Shown: positions 1 through 7,688 of the stretch, in pieces
Layout: each line of letters opens with the position of its first letter
Position numbering within the stretch: position 1 is the first letter of the stretch
From: a virus
DNA: 64,000 nt
Direction: 5' to 3' (one strand)
Virus record (IMG/VR): IMGVR_UViG_3300022700_000177
Span: 19,929 to 83,928 of that record
The notes under the pieces: generated by a model
The model's input: the letters and a program-made list of their open reading frames with translations, nothing else
Databases searched by the model: none
Told to the model about the DNA's origin: nothing
Position numbers and translations under genes: made by a program

Positions 1-24
1 AAGCTTCAAGAGGGATTGTTGAAA

Positions 25-1047
25 ATGAGAATACTTGAAATATTAGATTCCATAAGACGCTCAATAGAGGACAACCCTTCCTTTTATTCGGAAAAAGTGG
101 AAGAAATTTTATCAACTGCCCTCTCAGAAATCCCCGAAGATCAACGAAACCACTTAATTAAGGAAGTACAGGCCCTTCTTGTCCCTTTTGTCGGAAAAAA
201 AGGTGAAGAGCCAAAAAAACTTAAACGCAGGAAGTTAACTAAAAGGGAAAGATTATCAAAAGTCAAAACCGATAAAGAACCAGAAGAGAAAAAGAAACCA
301 AGATTTAAGGAGTTAGAATATCCAGTAAAGAAATGGGTGGACTACTATATAAATCACGCAAAAGCACCAAAGCATAGAGAACATACAAGAAAAATGAACA
401 TGATTATTGCGAGGATTGAGGATTTAATGACGGCTAAATTTAAAGTTTTATCTGGTTTAACTTTTAATTATAGTTCTTTTTCTTTTGAGGACTTTCAATA
501 CTCTGTTGATAATTACAGGAAAGCTGCATTAGATTGGGCTTACAAACCAAGAAACAAACACCATTTGTTAGATGAAAACAAAAGACTAATATCACTGGAA
601 GCTTTTATATTCAACCCTAACAACGCCACGAGACCTTCATTATTTATGTACTTTTTAGAAAATCCAGCAGAGCTTAAACATCAATCAGAGTATCAAGAAT
701 TAGTTCAACTTATAATAAATAAATATAGGGAAAGTTTAAAAATAACAAAGGTTGAATTTAATGAGAAAGACTTAGATTGCTTTAATAAATCAGCTACGAA
801 ACTTAAGGAGTTCAAAAAAGACAATGGTATTGAAGTTAAAGACGCTCAACTTGTGGCCTATTTGATAGATGCTCTTAATAAAAGGTATAAGGATGATTTT
901 TACATAGCTTCATTAGCAAGCCACACCACATTTAACACTGTACTACCAAACTATATGAAGAAATTGAATGTAACAACTTCAAAGACAAGGGAAGAACAGA
1001 GGAAGAAACAAAGGGAATTTTTCAAAAACAAAAACATTGTAGGATAA
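25..1047 (+). CDS. Hypothetical replication-region protein
   Basis: 340 residues. I do not recognise the family. The first 60 residues look helical, residues about 60-100 are very rich in Lys and Glu (a likely flexible linker), and the rest is a soluble mixed domain ending in a basic tail. The ATG at 25 was chosen over a TTG nine bases upstream because AGAGGG lies about ten bases before it. It is the gene immediately upstream of the DnaB-type helicase, so a helicase loader or replication accessory role is possible, but this rests on position alone. Confidence 0.6.
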   Translation: MRILEILDSIRRSIEDNPSFYSEKVEEILSTALSEIPEDQRNHLIKEVQALLVPFVGKKGEEPKKLKRRKLTKRERLSKVKTDKEPEEKKKPRFKELEYPVKKWVDYYINHAKAPKHREHTRKMNMIIARIEDLMTAKFKVLSGLTFNYSSFSFEDFQYSVDNYRKAALDWAYKPRNKHHLLDENKRLISLEAFIFNPNNATRPSLFMYFLENPAELKHQSEYQELVQLIINKYRESLKITKVEFNEKDLDCFNKSATKLKEFKKDNGIEVKDAQLVAYLIDALNKRYKDDFYIASLASHTTFNTVLPNYMKKLNVTTSKTREEQRKKQREFFKNKNIVG

Positions 1048-1096
1048 GGGGGATCTGATGCTTGTTACACCCAAAATGGCTGAATAAGGAAATACT

Positions 1097-2638
1097 ATGG
1101 CAATAGAGGTCCGTGCTGTTAATAAGGATTCCTCTTTAGAAAAACAAATCACACTCTCAATACTGACTTCAACAGAGTTCTTAAAAAGGATACGTTATTC
1201 CTACAACAAGGACTATTTCCAAAATTCAGCAATGGCTTTGATCTCTTATTGGGCCATCGAATTTTTTGACAATTACGGGGAAGCCCCTAAAGAAAACATA
1301 TTTAGAATATTTGATGTAGAAAAGGAGGATTTAGACTCAAGCATTATACCTGTAATAGAAGGTGTATTGCAAAGAGTTACAAGTCAACAACCAGATGCCT
1401 TAGAATACATCCTTGAAAAGACGAAAAGCTATTTTGAGAAAAGGGATCTATTGCTGACAGCAAGGAGAATGGAAAGTCTTGCAGAGAGAGGTTTGGTTGA
1501 CAAAGCTAAAGAGGTTAGGTATGACATAACAAAAAGCGTTGAATTGGTACAAGATGACTTTAGGGATATTTTAGATGAACACACGATTGAGACAGCATTA
1601 AATGCGAAGAAGGAAACAACCCTGTTTACGTTTCCAGGGGTTGTTGGCAACATTATTAAGCCATTACGCAGAGGCGAATTTATAACGTTTCAGGGTCCAG
1701 GAAAAAGGGGGAAAAGTTGGTGGCTTGTTTACACAGCAGTACAGGCATTATACCAACGAATACCTTTTGTCTATTTCTCATTAGAATTGCCAAGAGAAAT
1801 GGTTGAGACAAGAATCTATCAAGCTTTGACAGGATTTGTAGATGAATCAGATGATACGGTGTCAGATAAAGACGTTTTTCCTGTGTTTGACTGTAACCTC
1901 AACCAAACAGATGAATGTGCGAGAAGCGAGCGAACTTGCGATGTTGGGCTTTTATTGGAGGATGGATCAAAGCCTCCCTTTGGTAATGAGGATAGAAGAT
2001 ACATTCCATGTTCCAGTTGTCGCAACCACCCTGAACTGAGAGAGTTCTTTGAACCTGCAGTTTGGTATGAAAGAGAATCAAGACCGGACTTATACAACAC
2101 AAAGAATGTCAAGAGTAAAATAAGAAAACTCAAAACATATTTAAGGGCTTGTGGGGTTGTTGAAAGTTACCCAAAAGCTTCAGTAACCATTGAAGATATT
2201 GAAACCAGATTAAACATTCTTGAATATGAAAGGAACTTTATACCACAAGTTGTAATAATAGACATGCTTGATAATACAGCGAAAACTGTTGCAGATCAAA
2301 GGGCTGCCACAAATCATATTTGGGAATATGCTGACAGAATATCGAAAGACAGAAAAATTCTTTTTGTAACAGCAAATCAGGGAGGCAGAGGGGCAGCAAA
2401 TAAAGAAACACAGACTGAGGATGATGTATTTGAAGATATTAGGAAGCAGCATCATGTGGATGCAATGATTGCAATTAACCAGTTAAAGAAAGAAAAACTT
2501 GAAAAATGTTGGCGTATTGGGATGCTTGCTAAACGTGATGGAATGTTTGACTCATACCACCAAGCACTCGTATTGAGTAATTTGAGTGCGGGGCAGGTAA
2601 ATTTGGATTCAACGTTTTGGTTTTCTTCTGGTGGTTAA
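1097..2638 (+). CDS. dnaB: DnaB-type replicative helicase with cysteine-rich insertion
   Basis: Replicative DNA helicase of the RecA-fold DnaB family, 513 residues. An N-terminal helical domain (about 1-150) precedes the motor. Walker A is GPGKRGKS at about residues 200-207, followed by the H1a-like stretch YFSLELPREM; Walker B is VVIIDM near 385; then a sensor-like FVTANQGG and a basic C-terminal segment. Between H1a and Walker B, residues about 264-308 contain a cluster of cysteines (CNLNQTDEC, then a further C, then CSSC), which looks like a zinc-binding insertion and is not part of ordinary DnaB. It would unwind DNA for the phage polymerase encoded at 12455. RBS AAGGA precedes the ATG. 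Confidence 0.88.
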   Translation: MAIEVRAVNKDSSLEKQITLSILTSTEFLKRIRYSYNKDYFQNSAMALISYWAIEFFDNYGEAPKENIFRIFDVEKEDLDSSIIPVIEGVLQRVTSQQPDALEYILEKTKSYFEKRDLLLTARRMESLAERGLVDKAKEVRYDITKSVELVQDDFRDILDEHTIETALNAKKETTLFTFPGVVGNIIKPLRRGEFITFQGPGKRGKSWWLVYTAVQALYQRIPFVYFSLELPREMVETRIYQALTGFVDESDDTVSDKDVFPVFDCNLNQTDECARSERTCDVGLLLEDGSKPPFGNEDRRYIPCSSCRNHPELREFFEPAVWYERESRPDLYNTKNVKSKIRKLKTYLRACGVVESYPKASVTIEDIETRLNILEYERNFIPQVVIIDMLDNTAKTVADQRAATNHIWEYADRISKDRKILFVTANQGGRGAANKETQTEDDVFEDIRKQHHVDAMIAINQLKKEKLEKCWRIGMLAKRDGMFDSYHQALVLSNLSAGQVNLDSTFWFSSGG

Positions 2639-2658
2639 AATAACATAAGGAAAGAAAA

Positions 2659-2856
2659 ATGTACTGGAAAATAGAACCTTATCATACTAACGAAGCTGAT
2701 TTCTGTGTTTTACCAGCTGAAGATGACTTAGATCATCAAATAGCTTTAGACTATGCTAAAGAAAGACTTGAAGAAGTATGGGATCAACTTGGTCCGGGGG
2801 AAAAAGCGACTGTGAATATAGAATTATGTGAAGGTGATATGCCTGAAGTAGATTAG
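2659..2856 (+). CDS. Hypothetical acidic protein
   Basis: 65 residues, acidic, family not recognised. It follows the helicase by 20 bases and is preceded by an AAGGAAAG ribosome binding site, so it is probably co-transcribed with the helicase. No membrane segment or metal-binding motif is visible. Confidence 0.6.
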   Translation: MYWKIEPYHTNEADFCVLPAEDDLDHQIALDYAKERLEEVWDQLGPGEKATVNIELCEGDMPEVD

Positions 2857-2872
2857 GGAAGGAGAAATAATT

Positions 2873-3280
2873 ATGCCATGCATACACAAAGAAGCATTAA
2901 AGGCCATTGAAAAAGCTCATAATATGGTAGGCGATTTGGCCGCTGGCCGGAAACGCTGGATTATGACCGTACCTGTTCGAGACGATGATACAGACATGAT
3001 TCTTGCGGATGCTCTCATCAAGGCAAAAGAGGCTTTGGAGTGCAAACCCCGCACGATCACGATTCCGCAGTCAGAATTGCCAGAACCGATGCGGGAAGAG
3101 CCGGCGATAGGGTCGTATTATTTTACATGGAAGAAGCTGGGACTTTCTGTGTGCAAATATAGATGGGATGGTGATTCATCAGACAAGATGAGACTTAATG
3201 CGTGTTTGTCGTTCCACACCGAAGAGGACGCCAGGGCGTGGCGGGACTGGTGGCGAGAGAATGTTATGGGGAGGGGATAA
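2873..3280 (+). CDS. Hypothetical protein, GC-rich gene
   Basis: 135 residues with a Trp-rich C-terminus (RAWRDWWREN). Family not recognised. A good GGAAGGAG ribosome binding site precedes the ATG. The gene has clearly higher GC content than its neighbours, suggesting recent acquisition. It probably shares an operon with the genes on either side. Confidence 0.6.
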   Translation: MPCIHKEALKAIEKAHNMVGDLAAGRKRWIMTVPVRDDDTDMILADALIKAKEALECKPRTITIPQSELPEPMREEPAIGSYYFTWKKLGLSVCKYRWDGDSSDKMRLNACLSFHTEEDARAWRDWWRENVMGRG

Positions 3281-3282
3281 CT

Positions 3283-3369
3283 ATGCTATATGCGCACGAT
3301 AGGGAACGGCCCTGGCCGAAGCCTGAATCTCTATATTATGTTGTCGGCGGTGTAATGATTACAATGTGA
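3283..3369 (+). CDS. Possible 28-residue peptide
   Basis: A very short open frame beginning two bases after the previous stop, preceded by GAGGGG and ending just before the next ribosome binding site. It fills the space between two genes exactly, which is the main argument for it. It shares the raised GC content of the preceding gene. No function can be suggested. Confidence 0.3.
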   Translation: MLYAHDRERPWPKPESLYYVVGGVMITM

Positions 3370-3384
3370 TAAGGAGAGTCAAAA

Positions 3385-3561
3385 ATGAACACTGTACCAA
3401 AGACGCAACTCACTCCAAAACAGGTACTTGAATTTATTATCCTCGGGATAGAAAAAGGAAACTATCAAGCGGCTATAGATATAGCCAAGCAGTGTATTGA
3501 ACAGTTGGACGAAGAGCCTGTTAATGAAAAGCCTGACGAGCATGTGATAGGGAGGGAGTAA
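3385..3561 (+). CDS. Small hypothetical protein
   Basis: 58 residues, starting at the ATG after AAGGAGAG and ending two bases before the next gene. It is predicted to be helical, with an acidic C-terminus. No family recognised. The strong ribosome binding site and tight spacing support it as real. Confidence 0.55.
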   Translation: MNTVPKTQLTPKQVLEFIILGIEKGNYQAAIDIAKQCIEQLDEEPVNEKPDEHVIGRE

Positions 3562-3563
3562 CC

Positions 3564-3890
3564 ATGCCAACAGGATATACTTTTGACGAAATACAAGAAC
3601 TTCGCTTCGAAAACCGCCGCCTTGCCACTCTCTTGGACGAGATCAAGCAGGAGAATGATACCCTCAGATCCCATGCGCGAGATGCTGAACAAGCATTTCA
3701 GAATTATGGAGAAATCAAACAGGAGAACCAGCAGTTGCGGGAGGCGTTGAAAGTCTACGCAAACAAGAGGAATTGGACACGGAATGGGCCTCACTTGAAC
3801 ATATTTACTTGCGATACAAATGGGCCATATATAGCTATAAAAGTCCTGGAGAGGGAAAAGGAGAAGAGCAAGGGAGGGAGGAAGATATGA
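3564..3890 (+). CDS. Coiled-coil hypothetical protein
   Basis: 108 residues. Residues about 8-68 form an evident coiled coil containing two EIKQEN segments. The C-terminal 35 residues are basic. It is preceded by GGGAGGG and overlaps the start of the next gene in an ATGA arrangement, indicating translational coupling. Function unknown. Confidence 0.6.
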   Translation: MPTGYTFDEIQELRFENRRLATLLDEIKQENDTLRSHARDAEQAFQNYGEIKQENQQLREALKVYANKRNWTRNGPHLNIFTCDTNGPYIAIKVLEREKEKSKGGRKI

Positions 3891-4144
3891 TAAAGTCAAC
3901 AGATTTTGAATCAGAAACCGTAGCTTTGGAAAGGTTAATTGATATTTTTAATCAAAAGATGAAAAACAAACTCATAATAAAACACATGGAAGACAAAAGA
4001 GGTTGGGACAATCCCAAATTAAAAGAAGCTATCACTGTGTCTCTTGAAGACCATGTAAGGAAGGCTAAAGAAGATCCCAGACAATGGGTAGATGTAGCGA
4101 ATCTTGCTGCTATGCTCTGGAACTTTGGAGAGACTAATGGATAA
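3887..4144 (+). CDS. Small MazG-like phage protein
   Basis: 85 residues, starting at the ATG that overlaps the previous stop, after GGGAGGGAGG. The pattern KMKNKL, RGWDN, then DHVRKAKEDP and WVDVANLAAMLW resembles a group of small phage proteins related in sequence to MazG-like nucleotide pyrophosphohydrolases. The acidic metal-binding residues of active MazG are not clearly present, so catalysis is uncertain. It is coupled to the nucleotidyltransferase that follows. Confidence 0.5.
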   Translation: MIKSTDFESETVALERLIDIFNQKMKNKLIIKHMEDKRGWDNPKLKEAITVSLEDHVRKAKEDPRQWVDVANLAAMLWNFGETNG

Positions 4145-4598
4145 TACAACAAAAGAAGCAATCGAAAGGCTTAACCCCATAAATGAAGACTTAAAAGCTT
4201 TCTTCAAAAAACATGGGGTTGTTACAGGTTCATTTAAATTTGGGGGATTTGTAAAGGGAAAATCTGACATTGATATAATTATACCTTACTTTTTAAAAGA
4301 AGACGGTTTCTTTCAAGACCTTATTGATAACAAACAAGGTTTTTATATTCCACATGAATATTCAAAAGAAGAATTTCGATGTATTTATGTTAAAACAAAA
4401 GACGGTACAATACTAAATCTATTGCTTCCACATACAAAAGAGTATTATAATATAATGGTAAGAGCAACAAAAATAACGATAGGAATTACAAAGTATTTTG
4501 AGAGTATAGGAATAAAACACCCATTTGAACAAAGAGAAACCCGGCTGAGAGTATTTGAATACTGCAAAGATATATGTAAGGAGCTAATATGCGAGTAA
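4137..4598 (+). CDS. Nucleotidyltransferase-fold protein (MNT type)
   Basis: 153 residues. Residues about 30-50 hold the polymerase-beta superfamily signature: GSFKFGGFVKG followed by SDIDIII, that is a Gly-Ser, a glycine-containing helix and the Asp-x-Asp metal pair. Such enzymes move a nucleotide onto a protein, RNA or small molecule; the substrate here is unknown. The ATG at 4137 is chosen because GGAGAG precedes it; a longer frame upstream lacks a ribosome binding site. It overlaps its neighbours on both sides. A HEPN partner, as in HEPN/MNT toxin-antitoxin pairs, is not visible. Confidence 0.65.
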   Translation: MDNTTKEAIERLNPINEDLKAFFKKHGVVTGSFKFGGFVKGKSDIDIIIPYFLKEDGFFQDLIDNKQGFYIPHEYSKEEFRCIYVKTKDGTILNLLLPHTKEYYNIMVRATKITIGITKYFESIGIKHPFEQRETRLRVFEYCKDICKELICE

Positions 4599-4759
4599 GG
4601 ATGACAATTACTTTGGATGAAAAAACAATTGATGAACTGGATTCTTTTCCGAGAAATCGTGTCAAAAACAAATCTGCATTGATTGAGGGGTTGTTAAAAG
4701 AGTGGATTAGAAAAGAGAAAAAACTTATAGAGAAAGAGGAGGAGGAAGATGACGAGTGA
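4589..4759 (+). CDS. Ribbon-helix-helix DNA-binding protein
   Basis: 56 residues. The start RVRMTITLDEKTIDELD is the short beta strand and first helix typical of CopG/Arc-type regulators, and RVKNKSALIEGLLKEWI forms the second helix with the usual Asn/Lys-Ser turn. A Glu-rich tail follows. Such dimers bind operators through the beta ribbon. It overlaps the end of the nucleotidyltransferase gene and the start of queD, so it may control the queuosine-like genes or its own transcript; this is inferred from position. Confidence 0.65.
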   Translation: MRVRMTITLDEKTIDELDSFPRNRVKNKSALIEGLLKEWIRKEKKLIEKEEEEDDE

Positions 4760-5138
4760 ACAAATCAAAGTGGGATTGAGGTTTGAAATAAGCTATGCTC
4801 ATTGGCTGCCAAGACATGGGGGAAAATGTAAAAATCTGCATGGGCACAATGGAATATGTGAGATAGTGTTCAAACAATCAATAAATTATCTTGATGACGG
4901 AATGGTAATGGACTTTTCTTTAATGAAAAACAGATTTGCAGCAGAGATAAAAAACAGATTAGACCATAAATATCTTAATGAATGTTTTGATTGGAGACCC
5001 ACAGCAGAGAACACCGTAATTTTTATCAAAAATGAATTGAAAGCTATGTTGAATTGTAAGGGTACTGATCATGTAAAACTCCATAAAGTCAAATTTTGGG
5101 AGGATAGGGATTCTTATGCAGAGTGGGAAGATAAGTGA
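4749..5138 (+). CDS. queD: 6-carboxytetrahydropterin synthase QueD
   Basis: 129 residues of the tunnelling-fold pterin synthase family. It converts dihydroneopterin triphosphate to 6-carboxy-tetrahydropterin, the second step toward 7-deazaguanine. The zinc ligands are the His in SYAHWL and the two in NLHGHNG; the catalytic Cys lies in GGKCKN; PTAEN near residue 84 and the Glu in FWED complete the pattern. A strong AGGAGGAGG ribosome binding site precedes the ATG. It overlaps queE downstream, and folE at 6589 makes its substrate. Confidence 0.9.
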   Translation: MTSEQIKVGLRFEISYAHWLPRHGGKCKNLHGHNGICEIVFKQSINYLDDGMVMDFSLMKNRFAAEIKNRLDHKYLNECFDWRPTAENTVIFIKNELKAMLNCKGTDHVKLHKVKFWEDRDSYAEWEDK

Positions 5139-5769
5139 AATTTTTAGATCGTTTGATGGAGAGCATAACCGTTTTGGAATAGGGGCACCTTCTATCTTTA
5201 TAAGATTTTATGGCTGTTCCTGCGATTGTTCCTATTGTGACACCAGACAAGTTTCCTTTAAAGAATACACAGTTGATGAAGTTTTCAAGGATATTGGGAG
5301 GCTGAAAGCAAATACCGTTAAGAAATTGACAATTACAGGAGGTGAGCCATTAGAACAACCTAAATTCTTTTTGGAATTGACAGATTTCTTGAGTTCGCAG
5401 AGATATAGCATGACAGTTGAAACAAATGGTAAACATCCAAGAACACCGTATGACCCAAATATTTCATTTGTTATGGACTGGAAGATGCCAAGCTCTGGAT
5501 GTTATGATGAAAATGATTTAACAAATATTTTGACATTAGAAGATGAGGATAGCGTAAAATTTGTGATTGATGATCAAAAGGATTTTGAGACTGCTGTTCA
5601 TTGTGCCGGTTATTTACTTAACCATGAGTTTACAGCAGAACAGATAGTATTTTCTCCAACATATTCCGCAGATCATAATAAAGCAAAAATTCTTTCAAAT
5701 CAGATGATCAGTCACAATTTGCCTTATAGGATCTCTTACCAAATGCATAAAATTATTCATATTAAATAA
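5116..5769 (+). CDS. queE: 7-carboxy-7-deazaguanine synthase QueE
   Basis: 217 residues, radical SAM family. It rearranges 6-carboxy-tetrahydropterin into 7-carboxy-7-deazaguanine (CDG). The cluster-binding motif C-x3-C-x2-C is seen in GCSCDCSYCDT at about residues 34-44, and the SAM-binding TGGEPLEQP is at about 75. The N-terminus SEIFRSFDGEHNRFGIGAP matches the substrate-binding lead of QueE proteins. The start overlaps the end of queD by 23 bases, so the two are translationally coupled. Confidence 0.9.
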   Translation: MQSGKISEIFRSFDGEHNRFGIGAPSIFIRFYGCSCDCSYCDTRQVSFKEYTVDEVFKDIGRLKANTVKKLTITGGEPLEQPKFFLELTDFLSSQRYSMTVETNGKHPRTPYDPNISFVMDWKMPSSGCYDENDLTNILTLEDEDSVKFVIDDQKDFETAVHCAGYLLNHEFTAEQIVFSPTYSADHNKAKILSNQMISHNLPYRISYQMHKIIHIK

Positions 5770-5785
5770 AACCGTACAGGACCTA

Positions 5786-5814
5786 TTGACTTTATGTTAC
5801 AATAGTTTTATCAT
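5786..5814 (+). promoter_or_regulatory. Predicted sigma70-type promoter
   Basis: TTGACT and TATCAT are separated by exactly 17 bases in the gap between queE and the Lys/Glu-rich gene. Transcription would begin about 5821 and run into the gene at 5861, leaving a leader of about 40 bases with an AGGAGG ribosome binding site. Confidence 0.6.
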
Positions 5815-5860
5815 AGTTTCTTCCCATCACAAATTTTTAACCCAAACGTAGGAGGCATTT

Positions 5861-6586
5861 ATGGCAATCAAAGGAGACTTTGAATCAATCAGTCTGAAAA
5901 ATCTGAAAATGGTTTGTAATGAGCTGAATGATTCTGGACTGGTTGAGAAAAAGAAAAAGGTTGACACCAAGAAACTGAAGAAAAAGCTCGATCTTATCGA
6001 AGGTTTCATTGATGCAATCGAAAGTATCCCAGAGAAATCTGAGGAAGAAACCAAGCTGGAGAAGGAGCACAACAAAGTAGTCGAGATGCACAACTCTATC
6101 ACTGACATCATTGACCAAGCAGAAAACGGGGAAACAGCCGATCCTGAACCTGAGGCTGGAGAAAAAGATGAATCTGAGCCTGAGCCTGAGAAAAAGTCTG
6201 AGAAGAAGGACAAAGGCAAGGGCAAAGCTAAAGAAAAAGCAAAGCCTAAAGCAGAGAAGAAGGAGAAGTCTGAGAAAAAGTCTGAAGGCAAAAAGAAGGG
6301 CGGGTTGCCCCACATGAACGCTCCCAAAGATGATCTCGGGGCCGTAATTGGTAAAGGAACAAATCTTATCAATGAAGAGTTCAAAGCAGGGGCCACTTTT
6401 GAGGAGATTGCTGACAAGATTGGTTGCAAACCAGGAAGGGTACGGACTCACTATGCTTCTCTTGTGAAAAGCGGAGTTGAATTTGAAACCAAAACCCGAA
6501 AATATAAATTGATTGGAGGCAAAGAAAAGGATACTGTTTATTGGGTTAAGATCAAAAAGATCCCCAAAAACTTCAAAAAGGTTTAG
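5861..6586 (+). CDS. Lys/Glu-rich protein with C-terminal winged-helix-like domain
   Basis: 241 residues in three parts: a helical N-terminus (1-85), a low-complexity Lys/Glu/Pro linker (about 85-150), and a C-terminal domain where GATFEEIADKIGCKPGRVR reads as a helix-turn-helix. It has its own promoter and an AGGAGG ribosome binding site, so it is probably made in quantity early in infection. A DNA-binding or DNA-coating role is likely; the exact function is unknown. Codon use is richer in GC than in the neighbours. Confidence 0.6.
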   Translation: MAIKGDFESISLKNLKMVCNELNDSGLVEKKKKVDTKKLKKKLDLIEGFIDAIESIPEKSEEETKLEKEHNKVVEMHNSITDIIDQAENGETADPEPEAGEKDESEPEPEKKSEKKDKGKGKAKEKAKPKAEKKEKSEKKSEGKKKGGLPHMNAPKDDLGAVIGKGTNLINEEFKAGATFEEIADKIGCKPGRVRTHYASLVKSGVEFETKTRKYKLIGGKEKDTVYWVKIKKIPKNFKKV

Positions 6587-6588
6587 TC

Positions 6589-7143
6589 ATGCCTACGAAA
6601 GCATTTGTTGAAAATCTGGTGTCCCATTGGAAAGAAGACCCTAATCTTCAAGAGACACCAGAAAGAATTGAACGAATGTATAGGGAAGAGCTTTTCAAAA
6701 ATGTGGATAAGGAATTTACAGATTGGAAAGCATTCCCTAATGAGAAAGGTTATAATCAACTCATTGTATTTGACAGGATTTTCTTTTCGTCAACTTGCTC
6801 CCACCATTTCGTCCCCTTCACAGGCTTTGCCTACATTGCATATATACCTGGAGATTATTTGGTGGGGGCAAGTAAGCCTATGAGAGCTGTTGAACATTAC
6901 GCAGCAAGACCGCAAATCCAAGAAAATCTATGTCACGAAGTGTTACAAAGTTTCACTGAAGCAGCAAAACCTATCGGTGCTGCTGTTATAATGAAAGCTT
7001 CTCATATGTGTGTGGTTGGTAGAGGAGCTAAACAACCTACATCAAAGATGGTTACATCTGCTTTGTTTGGAAAGTGTTTTGAGGATAAGGTAAAATGGGA
7101 AATTTTTGAACTAATTAAACTTCAAGGAGGATTACATGACTGA
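6589..7143 (+). CDS. folE: GTP cyclohydrolase I
   Basis: 184 residues. It opens GTP to dihydroneopterin triphosphate, the first step of the 7-deazaguanine pathway. The zinc and active-site residues are visible: STCSHHFVPFTG (about 65-76), RPQIQENL near 104, and the second Cys and His in ASHMCVVGRG near 143. The length is that of compact bacterial FolE. It begins two bases after the previous stop and overlaps the next start by eight bases. With queD and queE it supplies CDG from host GTP. Confidence 0.92.
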   Translation: MPTKAFVENLVSHWKEDPNLQETPERIERMYREELFKNVDKEFTDWKAFPNEKGYNQLIVFDRIFFSSTCSHHFVPFTGFAYIAYIPGDYLVGASKPMRAVEHYAARPQIQENLCHEVLQSFTEAAKPIGAAVIMKASHMCVVGRGAKQPTSKMVTSALFGKCFEDKVKWEIFELIKLQGGLHD

Positions 7144-7336
7144 TTATAGCGAACTCGATACTTTGGAAGAGGTTCATAATGTAATTATGAGTGAAATGGA
7201 AGACTACCAAAACAACGCCGCAAAAGCTATTGAAAAAGGTAACAAGTCTGCTGCTCGTAGAGCAAGGTCAGCACTTCAAAACATTACTAAGTTGAAAAAG
7301 CCTTTCAAAGAAATGTCAATGGATATAGGGAAGTAA
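7136..7336 (+). CDS. Small basic histone H1-like protein
   Basis: 66 residues. The segment AIEKGNKSAARRARSALQ followed by KKPFKEMSMDI resembles bacterial and phage histone H1/Hc1-like proteins that carry a GNK-A-RAR-A pattern and bind DNA non-specifically. The start lies just after AAGGAGG inside the end of folE. It is the last gene before a strong terminator. Confidence 0.55.
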   Translation: MTDYSELDTLEEVHNVIMSEMEDYQNNAAKAIEKGNKSAARRARSALQNITKLKKPFKEMSMDIGK

Positions 7337-7357
7337 ATCTTCTGAAAGGTTAACTTG

Positions 7358-7388
7358 AAATGGCGGGGTTTTTCATCCCGCCATTTTT
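7358..7388 (+). terminator. Intrinsic terminator
   Basis: A perfect 10-base stem (AAATGGCGGG with CCCGCCATTT), a 9-base loop and a run of T. It ends the transcript that begins at the promoter near 5786. Confidence 0.9.
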
Positions 7389-7414
7389 GTTTCGGAAAAG
7401 GAGGGTAAAAAAAA

Positions 7415-7675
7415 ATGGAGATTATGGTATATAAAAACAAAAACGGACAAGAATTTATAAAACAGGTAAAGATTTGTTGTCCAGAAATGAGTAGAATAAT
7501 TTGTGAGGACCCTCAGGTTAGAGCAAATATGAATATTCCATTCTTTTCTGTGAGATCCAGGATATTATATACTTTTGATAAAGCATCACTTCAAATTGAT
7601 TATTGCCCATATTGCGGTGAAAAAATAGAGGTACTAAAAAGAGAATATGACCCAAACACAGAAAGTACAGCATAA
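7415..7675 (+). CDS. Small zinc-ribbon protein
   Basis: 86 residues. CPYCGEKI near residue 69 is one half of a zinc knuckle; KICCPEM near residue 20 may supply the other ligands. It is preceded by AAGGAGGG. The end overlaps the possible upstream extension of the next gene. Function unknown. Confidence 0.6.
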   Translation: MEIMVYKNKNGQEFIKQVKICCPEMSRIICEDPQVRANMNIPFFSVRSRILYTFDKASLQIDYCPYCGEKIEVLKREYDPNTESTA

Positions 7676-7688
7676 AAAGGATGCTTAT

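Noticed and set aside
3887-4598. MazG-like and nucleotidyltransferase pair considered as a HEPN/MNT toxin-antitoxin module
   Set aside because: The smaller protein lacks the R-x4-6-H motif of HEPN toxins and resembles MazG-like phage proteins instead.
5827-6451. Two long open frames on the - strand opposite the Lys/Glu-rich gene
   Set aside because: They encode Ser/Phe/Leu low-complexity protein, the mirror of Lys/Glu codons, and no - strand gene is found elsewhere in the left half.
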